Assembly (NCBI RefSeq): GCF_003286085.1
Contig: NW_020825706.1
Span: 2,232,001 to 2,296,000 of the forward strand
From: Drosophila persimilis
Taxonomy: Eukaryota; Arthropoda; Insecta; Diptera; Drosophilidae
DNA length: 64,000 nucleotides
Direction of reading: 5' to 3'
Positions 41,701-55,100 of this stretch are shown here, piece by piece. The notes under the pieces are model-generated. The model did not search any database, was not told where the DNA came from, and worked only from the letters and a program-made list of their open reading frames with translations. Each line of letters begins with the position of its first letter. Position 1 is the stretch's first letter. A program made the position numbers and the translations under genes.

Positions 41701-44508
41701 GGACTCTGTCATGCAAATAAGGATGTCGCCTGGGCAGGACATGCGTTTGCACAAACAGCATCAAGTGCCACCAGCGAGCGACCGGATGTTTGCTGGAAAT
41801 CGATCGATTGGGTCCTAGAGGTCCAGACTTGTCCTTTGGGCCGGTAAATAAAGGAATTGTGTTACAATTTTTACTATGATTTTTGCAGAGAAATTTAAGA
41901 GAAAAGAGGGCACCTTTAAAGTGCTTCAAGTGCTTCCGAAAGGCAGAAAATATACTCCAAATATCCACCTGGAAAAACGGCAGAAAATGTATTGTATTTA
42001 CACATTTTATTGTCATTCTTAAGAGACATTTTTAAGGGATTTAAAAAAAGGAATCTTGAAAGTGTCTGAATCTCTTGAGAAGTACAATAGATTCGAATTT
42101 ATATACAATCAAAAGAGATAGATACTTCCCCCTCAATATTCACCCTGATCTTCAGTAAATTGTGCACAATATTTATCATTTATTTTAAACGTTAAACGTT
42201 TAACATATATGTATGTACATCATATCCTCCCCATATTCCTCCTTCTCCTGGCAACCTTTTATTTGTTTAGCAATTAAAAAACTTTGTACCTTTGTTATTT
42301 TTCAGTTAATTGCCACAAAAGCAGGGGACCCAAAGCCAAACAAAAAGAAGGAATAATTTTCAATGCCAGGGCCAAGAGCCAGGGACCTTTGCCAGGACGT
42401 AAGCAAACAACATTAGCGCAAAAAAACCGGCAATTTGCTGATACGACGAGACTACCAAACAAATGTCTAGACAGGGCAGGACCCAGAGAGACCTTAGACC
42501 TTAGCCACACTCTGAAACACCTGCACAGGTAACTAAATTAATCATACAAAAATGTTGAGAGTAGGTGTGGAGGCTATCCTTGCCAACGCCCACACCGGGC
42601 CTCGAAATTCTTTCTAGAACTATTCCAATCTTTCGGTACAAAATGATTGTGCAAGAAAATCTTTCGGCATTTGCCTCGGCTTCACTTTGAAATTGAAATT
42701 TTTCAAAAGTCTCAGTCTCAGCAGGTCTTCAGAAATCTCCTACGCCACTACGTGTCCTTTTTGGAGTCCTGTCATGCATTTCGGCATGAGTTCTTTGGCT
42801 TGGAAAAAACATGTGTTGGACATAGACCAGACACGCACTTATCCTGCAGATAAGATGTGTCCTTAGATATTTTGTATACTCACGAGACAAACATTTGGCT
42901 GTCTCAAAAGTGATCCTTAAGCGAAGGTACAGTTTGTACAGGGTTCTGGGACTGTGAAATCGATTAGTAGGTCTCACTAGAGAAGAGGTTTTTACTACGG
43001 GAAAATATGTTTGAGAAGATATTGAAGTGCTGGATTCAAGATGTTTTTGGCAATTGATTTATATGTAAAGAAAACGATGCTTTGAGTTTCTGAAGAGAGT
43101 TTCTCTTTGAAGATCGCTACGATAGAGGCACTTAACAATGAACAGAAATGATATACCCTTTTCCATTTGAATAGATATATCCTAAGATCTATATATTGGC
43201 AGAAGAGACTGTGGTGTAGATGGAACACTGTATCTCCAGTAAATCCTTATGAAAGGGGTTTCCTACTCTGATGAGAATATATTTAAGGAATTGGTACTTT
43301 GATGCTAACCTTTATTTGCTGTATATCTTCAAGAAAGAGGTTCCTTACGAAAGAGCTCTACCATGCACTAGGAAACAACCCGTCCAATTGCTAGCTCTTC
43401 ATATTTGTACTTATTGCCAGTTCTCTCTATCAGTTCTGGTCACTAAATCTCCAAGAATCTCCTACAAATATACCTCCAAGACAGCTCCCAACTCTTTGCA
43501 GTGATGGATCGCCAAAGAGAAGCCATCTCCAAGCCATTAAACATTGCCCAAGTGACAGTTTTCCTTGAGCACACAGCGCTGTAGCACTCTGGGTAGCACC
43601 TTCAATTACTATGGTTCCACTTGGAACAACCGACTTGTACTTAAGATAGAAGAGGGAGGAGAGAGGAGGCCCTCTACTCTCTTTATCATACGCACTCGAG
43701 CAGGGTACAGTTTCGTTACGCCAACTACAGCATAATGACAATAATGAATGGCAGTAAAGAACGTCAAAAAACCAATAAAGAGTAGAAAGAAAAGAAGTCG
43801 CATTCGTACAAAACCATCATCATCCAGCAGTATCCGTATCGTATCCGTATCGTGTTGGCTTTTTACGGCGAGAAACCTCCATGTGAATGTGGATGGGGAT
43901 GGAGGGAGATAATCAGCCCGCATAAATACAAATTAAAGTGCAGTGCAGTGCCCAACTTACGGTTAATATATGCAACACCAAGAGCATCGGAACAGCAACA
44001 GCCACAAATGATAAATAAATTGAGAAAGATATAGCATAAAAATTAAATTTGTCGCGTGTTTGGCTGACTGCCTGCCTGCCTGCCTGCCTGCTGCTTTTCT
44101 GTCTCTGGCTTGTTGTCTCTTCTCTGCAGAAAGAGACAGAGAATGAGAGTCGGAAAGAGACGGGAACGGGGACGGGTTGTTGGGCCCCCAAAAGGTAGCT
44201 GGCCGAAGCTCTCCAGCATTCATGGACTAATCATGGTAATTATGGCAATGAAAAAGCTGCTGCCTCGCCAGAAGCAGGAGAGGAGATCCACAAAAAACCC
44301 ACAACAACAGCAAAAAGTCACATGAAAAGCCCAGACTTGGGGAGCACTGTACCCTGTAGAAGGGTGTAGACGAATGGGGAGTTTAAGGTCTGCAAGTGGG
44401 CAAAAGAAAAAGGGGAATATCTGCAAGATTCTATAGGAATAAAAAATATCAAGATTGGAATTTAAATAAATAATCTACCAAAGAAATATTCAAAGTAATC
44501 AAAGAACT
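38701..44508. other. Upstream DNA, no gene seen
   Basis: No conserved coding frame. Isolated Su(H)-type matches at 40119-40126 (minus) and near 40674, 40824 and 41346 (plus); frequency here is near chance. A short GAGA run lies near 41310-41330. Likely regulatory or unconstrained intergenic DNA. Confidence 0.5.
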
Positions 44509-44550
44509 ACACGCGTCGTGCGGCACTGCCACTCGGTTGGTTGGTTTTCG
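44509..44550 (+). repeat. Dispersed repeat copy C (ACGCGTCGTGCGGCACTG..CTCGGTTGG)
   Basis: Third copy of the motif seen at 5452 and 5591. GCCACTCGGTTGGTTGGTTTT is preserved in its second half. Confidence 0.7.
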
Positions 44551-44630
44551 TATAATGCATTTCAACACCCTGCCAATCAATGGTTTATTACCTTTTGGAT
44601 GCAAAACTCCAATTCAAAACTTTTACGTAT

Positions 44631-44668
44631 CACGCGTCATGCAGTATCACCGCACGGTTGCTGTTTTC
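44631..44668 (+). repeat. Dispersed repeat copy D (CACGCGTCATGCAGTATCA..CACGGTTGC)
   Basis: Fourth copy, same orientation as copy C and about 120 bp from it, mirroring the 139-bp spacing of copies A and B. Confidence 0.7.
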
Positions 44669-47600
44669 TGCCCTACCGGCTGGAAGCTCGCGCTTAAAAA
44701 GGGTATCCCTTAGGCGTATCTTTCCACCCAAAAGCCGGACTATTTTTGTTGATTCTTTGGAGACTGCTGCTGCTCCTCTTCTGCTCCTCCTCTTCTCTTT
44801 TCTCAGATAAACAATAAAAGAGAAGCAACAGTAAATACACCTGTTGATGGAGCAGCCATCGATGTGACTGACTTGTGGCTCAAAGCAGACCCAGGGAGAC
44901 CTCTCGATGAATCCATGAAAACAGTGAAAATATACTTGTACGATCTGCCTCATAAAGAGAGAGGCACGAAAACGGAAGTTTAAGGCCCAAACACCGGATG
45001 CAGCTTGCTTCCAGGACGACACAAACAAAAACAAAAGGCAGGCCATAGCAGAAATTAATTTCAGCAGGCAACACGGACGGCAACAGGTTGCAAGTAAATT
45101 ATTTTTGTGGGGCAAAGGCAAAGGCAAACCCGTTTAGGCTTATCTTCCCCCCCAAAAAAAACCGAAGCGAAAATTGTAGTAATTTTTGCTTAATCTACCA
45201 TGAGAGAATGGAGGGGCAGCTGCAGCCGTGCAGCATTCAGCAACATTTTGTGGCATGATAAACTTTCCTTGGACTTAATCTCTGAGGAGATTTGATGGGG
45301 GGAGAGCATTATATCTCGTAAATGACAAAATGCATTAAGTGAAGGGAAAATATTTTGATATCATATTTAATACATGTGTGGGTCACCGATTAAAAAGGAA
45401 TTCAGACTTTCAACGAAAGAACTCCTTCCATCGCCAGTAAAATCGCAATATTGCTCCCCTTCTTTTGGGGTAACAAATATTTACAAAACTTAAAGCAAAG
45501 ACAGACAGTTTTTTTTTGGCTCGTGCTAAGCTTTGGAATTCCGAGAAATATTGGGGTGAAGTTCAGTCCTCAGGGTGGTTCAAATGCTCAGGTAGCATTC
45601 ACTCGAACGACTGTAAAGTACAGAAAACATCGGAGCAAACACACACCGATAAGATAATGGCACTTCGATATCTAAGCAAACAAAAGATCGATATGGAATG
45701 TCAGAAGTTTAAAATAACATTTTCTGTATGTCACGCAGGCAGCTGCTCACAAAAGATAACCCGGGCACGCGCTATACCCAGAATTCATCCGGAGATCGGT
45801 GTAGTATTTGCTCAGAGTGTAGTGCCATAAAAGCCGTATCGTGTGTGCAGTATCCTTCCTTCCTTCCGCTGTGTGGCATCTGTCTGGCGGGGAATGGCAG
45901 GAAAGGATATGCATCGTATAATCATTTTATTGGTCCTTCGTTTTATGGCTCTGATTATGCCATTTCGAAACTAAGTTGCGCCTCATTAAGTGATGGCACT
46001 GTTTTTATGGGTTTATGCCTAATTTAATTTGGATATTTCTTCAAGAAATTTTGATATTTATTCAAGACATTTATGGGGCCGCCAAATGATGGAATTTGAT
46101 AGGTTCCGTAGGGAGAGGTTCCTTCTTCAATTTCGTAATTTTATGGGCTTTGTACATTGAGAGATCTTCATTGGATAAATATTTGAGGAGGATCCTTTCT
46201 GTAGGTGTTTTCTAGCAACTGTTCTTCAATGAAGAACAGCAACTGTTCTTGGCAGAAGATCGTCTGAATTCATCTTCAAAAAATCTACTTGTAATGATTT
46301 CTATAAATTTATGGAAGTTATGGAAACAACGATCTTTATTCAGAGATCAGCATATTGCCCCTTGCTTTAAACTTTACGCAGCGATCTTTGATATTCGTTT
46401 GATCTTTTCCTTCCGGAAACTTCCTCCACAGAAAGGTCTCCCAAATTCCCTTGGAAGAGCTTCTAAAAGGACTCCCTTTGATGGCTTCTTTGAAAGATTT
46501 ACCCCCTGCTTAGATCTCCTCCCTGCAAACCTTTCTCATCCATAGATGATCTTATTTAGATCCCTTTTTTTCTGCTAAGGAGACCACAAAGATGACTGCA
46601 AGCTGTACCATGATATTGATAGCCAAGTCAGTAGCTGCAACAATAAGCCATAAAGTCAGACAAAAGATCATTCGCTAGATGCCAGTTCTCCCCCCCCGTC
46701 TATATCATGCCATTCCCTGGGTTCCATCCCCCGATGAGCAGATGAGCTGACGAGGCCCGACACCGACGCCTCCTCTGTTCGGGTTTACGTCTTCTTTTGT
46801 ATCACAAAAATGTTATACATTTCACATTAGATTTCCTTGGACTCCTTTGTGTCCATCAGACACTGCTGTCAGGCAGCTCCTGATCCTGACTGCCTGTCAA
46901 TTTCTTGCCTTCTGTTTATTGCATTTTGTGGTCGATCAGCCCCAGATAGGATCGCCAGTGGGGTATGGGTAGCCATAATTACAAGGATAATCGCTTGATT
47001 GGTTATCCATCATGTAATATTTCAATTTCCATTTGTCGAGGAGTCTGAAGTGGATCGATGGCTCGATCGCTTGAGTGCTTGGCCAAGTGGTTTCTGCATC
47101 TTGCAGCGCGATAATGCCTCAGGCGGTACAAAAAATGTGCGATCAGCCAAGCAGCTGAGGTAACATGATCGCACATTCGATAGGAGTATATTTGATAGGG
47201 ATTTAGGTCAGCTATTGAACACTTTATGGAATGAGACATAGATGGGAGGAATATCAAGGTACAGTCTAGTCGAAAGATGATAGTCTTAGCCACAACTAAA
47301 TACAAATAATAAAGATTTGGGAAATGATCCTTTAAAGATATTTTTAGAAGACCCTGAGAAGATATTCATCTGTAGAAATTTAATTAGACTGGGTATCTGT
47401 CTGTAGAAGAACAATTTCTTTTTAATTTTTTTTATCAGAAGATTATATGGACATTATATGAATATCTTTCTTAGAATATTTTCAGCCAGAAACTATGATC
47501 TTTATTTTTAGGTTCTTTCAAGAGATTCCTTTGAATGGTATTTTATAAGAATATTTTCTTTAAAAGATCTTTAGCAGAATACCGTTCTTGATCTCAAGAG

Positions 47601-49100
47601 AGCTAAACGCTAGAATATTAGCCTTAAAATATCTTCTTTAGAGGGTCAGACTACATATTTCTCTCTGATTCTTTTACAGATCTTGTGATGAAAAGATAAT
47701 ATCCATAATTCAATTGATTGTTTCCCCATATCTGAGGTATTTCTGTACAATCTCCTACTATATCCATATCCCATACATATCTAAGGAACGATCTTCTTTG
47801 CTGCTGTCCCAAGTTAAAATTTCCCAAAAATGATTGAAGGGAAGACAACCCCTGGGCCAATTTCCGAATGCGAAATTACTGGAACGGCTAATCGTTTATT
47901 TTTTTCGCAGCAGCAAAAGGGTAAAGATAACTGAGGAGGAGGAGGGGGAGGGGAGGAGATAAATGAAATATCAGGAGGGAAGGAAGGAGAGATAAATGAG
48001 AGAGAAAAATAGAACATATTGCTGAAAAGCTCGTAACAGGCGCAAAACGTTGGCCTGACCCCGAAGGCAACCCCAGCGGCCAGAGATCTACCAGTCAGTG
48101 CCAGAGCCAGAGCCACATCCCCGATCTTTCAGCCAGAGACAACAGTTGGTGTCTGACAGCAACCTGACTCTCTGGAGAGGCCCCCAACTATGGGATCTGG
48201 AACCCAGGAAACTGGGAGACTCGAACTCGGACTCTGGGACTGGGACTGGGACTGTGTGTGAAATTGGCAATGCGCATGCGCGCGGCGCACAAACAATACA
48301 CAACAATTTCCACATTTAATGATAATAATGATGGCGATAATAGTCGAAAATTAGTTAAACACGAATTATAACAAGCGAGAGAGGAAGAGAGCGAAAAAGG
48401 GAAAAAGGGTGCCCGTCCTAAGTGCCGCCAGCTGTTGTTTTGTTTTTTATTTTACAAAAAAAAAAAAGATTGCTTTAGCCGACTTTTCAGAGCGGGGAGA
48501 CCCAAAGCCAAGACTTAATTTGGCTCAGGTGGCGCGCAAATTCATGGAACAAATTTATAACAATTTTCTGATCAGCCAAACAGCAACATCAACAAATTAC
48601 GAGCAGAAGGGGTTACTAGGCAAGGCAATCCACCAAATACGATTACTCCTCCATCCCATTAGCGGAAGCATTCATCTAGAAAACGAACCCAACAGAACAT
48701 TCCATATAAACGAAGAACACTCTTACCTTTGGGCTTATTTTTGTCACGTCTCTCGTGTAAAGAATTTTTCCATTTAGCTACTTTATGGCTCATACTTATT
48801 GCATTTACGACCCGATGTTTTGACCCGAACTTTTTTGTCAAATGAACTTTGAAGTGACCGCTGGTAGGGAGGCTCTATTAATGGAGGGGTTTTAGTTTAA
48901 CGATGATTACGTGATGATCTCTCTCGATTTATCCCAAAAACTGACCACACACACACGTTTTCAAACGACAGCATGATATTAGAACTGGAAATTAGAGATG
49001 ATAATGGTAGACCTCCCACTTGGAGGATGGCTAAGCGATGGGAATCGTTTTAGATAGTTTTTAATAGATTGGAGAAGCTTCTGAAGGTGGTTTTCTGCAA
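44669..49100. other. Upstream DNA, no gene seen
   Basis: No gene recognised. GCAACTGTTCTT occurs twice within 36 bp (46215-46226, 46239-46250) around an inverted GAAGAACAG. Otherwise simple repeats and AT-rich DNA. Confidence 0.5.
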
Positions 49101-49138
49101 GAAGAACCTACCGATGGGCGCTGCTGCATGACGCTGAA
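49101..49138 (-). repeat. Dispersed repeat copy E (minus strand)
   Basis: Reverse complement reads AGCGTCATGCAGCAGCGCCC, then ATCGGTAGGTTCTTC, the closest copy to the consensus in its first half. It lies alone, without a partner at 120-140 bp. Confidence 0.7.
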
Positions 49139-52100
49139 CGGAATCTTTCATCTAAGACCTTTTAGCACTGATATAACTCTATATTTTTTCACTTGGAGTT
49201 AGATCACTCTTTTCTTCTTCATTAACAAAGAATTCCTTTGACTCCTTCTAGTTTTTCCCTAGATAACATCATCTCATTCTTCCTTAAAAGAATACCGTCT
49301 TCATGTCATATGATAACTCAATCAAAAGAACAAACGAGAGCAGCTTCTGTTTAACATTCGATACCCCAAAAAGAGAACATTTCGAACAATTGCAAATAGA
49401 TTATTGGAAATGAATACAAAACGAATGGTGAGGAAAGAATTTGCAAAGAAAAATCACCCGCTAAAAGCAGAACAAAAGATGTTCCTTAAGAAACTGAAAT
49501 GAAAACCGCAAAAATGACAAATGTAAACGGCACCGCAGGATCAGGCATCAGGCAAGAGGCAGGCAGGACACGGACACCAGACCAGAATCCTGGGTGGGTT
49601 GTACCCTGAGGCAACACCTACAACATCGAATATAGAACGAACACTGATTCGTGTCCTTTCGTCCTTTTTTTTGGGTTTATGGCGTGGGTCGAGACGCCTG
49701 CGGCGTTGCAGGCGGCGCTGGAACAAACCACTTAGACGGGGACACGGACATGCTTGACCAGCACCAGGACCAGGACTTGGGTTACCATTTAGTTCCATGA
49801 AAAATCAGGCAATGTTTTAGGACCTATCCATATGTCAGCAACTGGCAATTGTCTGAGTTGTCCTTTGCTACTGATATCAATATGTCCTAGGACTCTATTC
49901 CTTGACCCTCTTCTGCATCTGTTAGTAGGTTGTTTCTAGACCTTCTACCGTATTCCTTTGGCTAATCTCTGCTGCCTGCTTTTCAGCCAAATGTTGAGCC
50001 AAATGTACAGCCAAATGTTCAGCAAACTCTTAAGAGATCCTGCCCTGATAGCTGGGGCTACTTTGTTAACCAAATTTACACTCATCTTCAGACGATCAGA
50101 ACGGCTGCAAGTTGCTGGCTTTTATCAGCTGAAAGTCATCAGTTGAATGCAACCTGCAACATGCCCCAAAGGATACGAAACCCTTCTAACTGCCACACAA
50201 ATTCAATTTCAACTCCAGTTGCTGCTGCTTAAAATCAAAGGTGTTACTCCGCTTGACCCTTCGACGAAAGATATACTTAACCGAAACCGAAAAACACAAA
50301 GAAAACGAAACATAAAAAAGGGTAGCGTCAGAGGTAGAGGTTGAGAGCATCTGCCAATGAATGCGTAATGACCAACTGCCAAAAAGCAGTGAGGGACGAC
50401 AGGCAGAAGGCCCCAAAAGAAGCGAAGGCGAAGGCGACGGAGACGGAGACTCAGACAAAAAACTGAAGCTAATGAACGACGCTGTTGAAAATCTACTATG
50501 AAGAAAAAGGCAGAAACCCTTGCGCTTACAGATGCCAATGAAGTACAGTGAATGATCGATATAGAGAGCTGAAAGATTTTGGAATAAAAAAAGGCAAAAG
50601 GAAGGCAGTGAAGGCCATTGTTTGAATATCTTTAAAAAATATGGCTCTAAAACTAGAAATAGTTTTAATTTATAAAAAAAAAAACAAAGTAAAATTTCGT
50701 TATGTTTTTAAGTGGAATGAATTTAAAAGAAATATATTATATTTTTTTTTAAATTTAATTAAATATTTATATAATTTCAAACATTTTTTCCAGAATGAAA
50801 ATGTATAATTTTTAGCTTTAAAAAGTTGTATTTTCAATGCAAAATCAAACAATAGAAAAACCATGATATTATTTATGAAAAATAATACAAAAATATTTTA
50901 CATTTCAAAGTATTTTATACATATTTTTTAAAAATTATATTTCGACCAAAAACTGTTCTTGAAAATTACCAAAAGAACGCACAGAAAAGCCTAAAATATA
51001 AATAAAATATTACAGAAGTTCCACTCTATCTATGTCTATAGACTGTTCACTCTATTGAGCATTCACTGTAGAAGCCAAAGAGTTGTCTACACAGAAAAAA
51101 AACAGTTGCCGAAGGGTTTGGACTGTGGTTCGGGTTCAGGTTCGGGTTGCGGAGTCAAAGTCAGTCAAATGATGGCAACAGCAGCAGCGCATGGCGCAAT
51201 TATCGAGCCGGGTTTTAGGGATTTACCACCTGGACTGGCCTGAAGTTGGAGCAGCAGCAGCAGCAGCAGCCTGCTGTCTGTCTGTCTGCTGCTCCTCCTA
51301 ACTGGTCCCGAAAGGGTTTTAGCCAGAAATTTAATTGAGCTGTGAACCGAGAAGTGATCTCGGTCGGTATCGAGACATCGAGACATCTGCCCGCTGCTTG
51401 ACCTCTGTCTCGCTCTCTAAGTGGAACAAATGTCGGGAAAGACCTTCTAGCATAGGGCACGTGCCCTGCCTCATATTCCACTGAGAAGAGGCAACTGTAC
51501 CTTTCGTCCTTGCTGCAACTGCAACTTCTACGGCAACTGCGCCTGGTCATGCGGCTGCCACCAGGTGCTACGCTGGACAACATTTTCTTGGTCTTATCAG
51601 TGGTCCTTGGGTCCTTTGTCCGGTTTCGAGTGGCTGTTCGTTTGTCCCCTGTCCACGGTCTGTCGTCGCTCTGCTTTGCCCCGTTGTGTCCCGTTGTGGT
51701 CCTTGCCGCGTGCTGCAATTGTTTCGCATTTTCGGTGTGCGTGTCCTTGCATCTTCGGCCATTGTTGTGATTCATTTTGTCAAATTTATATAAAATTTAT
51801 TACAACTCACGGAAACCTCCAGAAAAATCACCATTTAATGGTGTCAAAATATGGAATGGGTCCCAGAAAAAAAATTCCATGCTTTCCTTTCTTTAATTTT
51901 TGGAATGAGGTTTTATGAGGGCACAATTTATTGCGTTGAAGAATCCGCGCTGAGAGCATCATTGAAATGCATTGAAGGATGCTCAAAGATCATTGAAAAG
52001 CCTCAAGGATCATGGTTGAATGGATAAAGATAGAGAAGAGAAGAGGATGTTTAGAAGGTATTATCTAAGCGGGAGATACTTCCAAATGGGATAGGGGTGT

Positions 52101-55100
52101 GGTTTTATAAGGGTAGATTAGATGGGCTTATAAGGAATTTTCTTAGCGGGGGATCCATTGATAGGAATTCTTTGGATGGAGATTCTTTTCTCTCCATGAA
52201 ATATGTAAGAGAAGAGCTTCTTTCCTTAGTGATTCTTCAGTGAAGCAGAAATGTTACTTTAGAGACATATCAAAAGAGAAAAACTAACTAACTAAATGAC
52301 TGATTGCTATATCCATATGGTAGGGTATTATTCTAAAAATGAAGATATATTTCTCTGGATAATAGTCTCCTTCTTCGTCCAGAAACCTTTATTGATAGGC
52401 TTAAAATCTTTAATTTTTGATCTTAGTCCCTTTCTTAGTTCGCCTCTGATCTTTGAATTCTCTCCTGAATTTTCACGATTTTTCTGCTACAACGTCTTGC
52501 AAAGATCTTTTGATTCCATGCATTCTTTATTGATTTCAGCAGATTTTTCTGCTCGATCCTAAGGCTTGCATCTGATCTCTAAATTGAGTACGTTTTGATT
52601 TAAAAATGTTCTTCGAAATGCTGGCCTTTAGTGTAATATCATCTCTCCTGCCCTTATCTACCACCTGCAACTCGAGATAGATCTTTCAGAATACTCTCCT
52701 CTTTCACCTTTTAGAGTTCCATAAAACAAATTAGCCATGTAATCCCCATATCTATTCCTAGAACTACCTCTGTATTTTCTAAAATCCTCGATCGATAAGC
52801 GAAATTAGCAAACGAAATCCTTTAGCTACAATTTCCTGCCGAAGATTCCTTCAGATAAAATCCATTTGTTGCTTAACTACCAACTCGATTCTTATCCAAA
52901 ACATCTCTAGGGAAAAACACCCACGACGCAAGCTAAAACCTGGCTCAAATAACCTTCTGGCTCTCCCATATTTAAGCCAAACCCAAAGGTCAGTCCACGT
53001 GCCATTGTCCAAAGGCCGAGCAGGTGAAGCATGAAATGCATTTCCACACAACCCGACCTCGAGTCTGTGGCCCATTGTTTTTTGGGCCAGAAACACCCAC
53101 AGTGCGTGCGCATATGCAAATATTTTTCAAAGAGCAGCTGCCCCGAAAACAAAAGAGAAGCAACAGGCAGGATCAAATAGAAACCAGGAACAGGACTACA
53201 GCAAACAAAAGGTGGATTGCCTGTGGAACCTGCTGCTGCAGTCCAGAGGCCCTCCCTTTGAGGTATTTGCATTCTGGTCGAGGCCAAAGTGAAGTGGCCG
53301 GAACAGATGTATGTTTCACCTCGAACTTTTGGTCTATTGCACAACCAGAAGAGAGATCAACAAAACGAGAGCTAAAGGTACGGCGGAATACTCCGAAAAA
53401 GATTCACACATCTCGTCTCCTGTTCTCCTGTAAAAAATCACGCTTGAGTGTGAATTGCAGTTCGATGTGGATTTATGGTCATATAATAGAGAGCCAAAGA
53501 GCAGTTCCCAGAAAGGATTTGAAGCAAAAGCACGTACCATCTGAGAGGACACAGAACTCAATTGAGATCCCAGGCAGATGTCTTTTTTTGACTCTGAATT
53601 CAACATTCAAATCTCTCAATTTTGATAAGAAAAACAGATAGAATGGTACCCCTTTGATGTGACAAATCAATCTGGCGAAGGAAAGGATCTGGCAATCTGA
53701 AAGGATTCTTCTATTGATGAAAGGATTCCCACTCTCCAAAGAAAGGTACAAACATTTCGAGGACACATTTGTGTGTCATGTTTGCGCAAAATTCCCCCTC
53801 CGGCAAGCTGCAAAAATATGTATGACAATTGTTAGATGAATAGCCCTCAGCTGATATCTATATACGAGTGGAAGAGGGGTTAAGTGTGGGTAATTTGCGC
53901 CATTGACATCAATGGGTTAATTCAAATGTTGATCAAACATTGTGGGGGCACGGCACTGTGGATACAAGATACAAATACAGCTGTCAATGGATTTCACGCG
54001 TATTCCCTGAAAGGGTAGGGGTTTTTATGGAATAGGGTTCTATGACTATATGTGGGATAAGAAATGGAAAATATACTGGTTCAATGGGGAGTCTAAAGGA
54101 GGAATGAAAGGTGGTAAACTCCCTTAGATAAAACATTCATTGCAGAGGCTGCCATCTCTCATAGTTATTGGACTTTCAATGCCGTACTTTCACTCATTGA
54201 AAGTAGAAGTACTTCTTGTTGAAATCTTCTACAAAGTGTACCCATAGATATATCGTTTTTTAGGTAAAACTTGACCAGCATCTTGTAGCAGAACCACCTG
54301 AAGGGCATACCCAATGAGAGGCCGAGACACCCGCACTATTCCATAGAAAGAAGTCCCCCGCAGGGCCAAAAGGCAGCGACGAGCTCTTTTGATGATTCCT
54401 TGATTCCTTTCAGAGGATTCCCAAAAGAGATTTTGCTTTTTTAAGAAGCATCGAAAGAAGTCGCTGCCAGCATTGTGCGTTGTGTGTGCGTGGAGGACAA
54501 TGCTCCAGGCCAGGCCAGGCCCTAAAAAAGGAGCAGGACGAAGACGAAGACTGAAACTCGGACTGATCATGCGTGGTGTGATGTGTGCGTTGCAGCCTGT
54601 TGAAGGAAGAAACATCTGCCCCGCTCTTTAATGTTTTTTCCTTCGCTTCTTCTCTTTTTATGCTCCGTCTTCTTGTACATGGAACAGGATACTTACAAAG
54701 AGCTACAAAACCAGGCAGAGAGTGAGAGGCAGACTGTACTTCCCTCACTCGCCCGCTCACTCTGTCTCTAAAAGGACTCGCTTGTCATCTAGGAACAATG
54801 TCAAGGTCAAGCCCAGGAGCACGTGTCCTGCCCCGGCCCCTGCCGCTGCCTCTGCCATCTAGTAATTTTTACCAGTACTTTTTTTAATAGAAAAAATCTC
54901 TCAAAAACACGCAGGATGTGTGCGTATCCTGCTTTAGTCGGCAGCATGTGCCCCACGCCAGCCAGCCAGCAGCTGTCACTAACGATGATCATCCTGTCAG
55001 GCGACAGGCAGATCCTTGGAGCGTGCGTGTCCTTCGTCGAAGTACTTTGAAAGCGTGAATGGAAAAAAATGATTTGATATTTTTTAGTCTATTTCCTGTG

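Noticed and set aside
53024-53641. 205-codon plus-strand open frame
   Set aside because: No domain, motif or splice context; length is within what chance gives in 64 kb.
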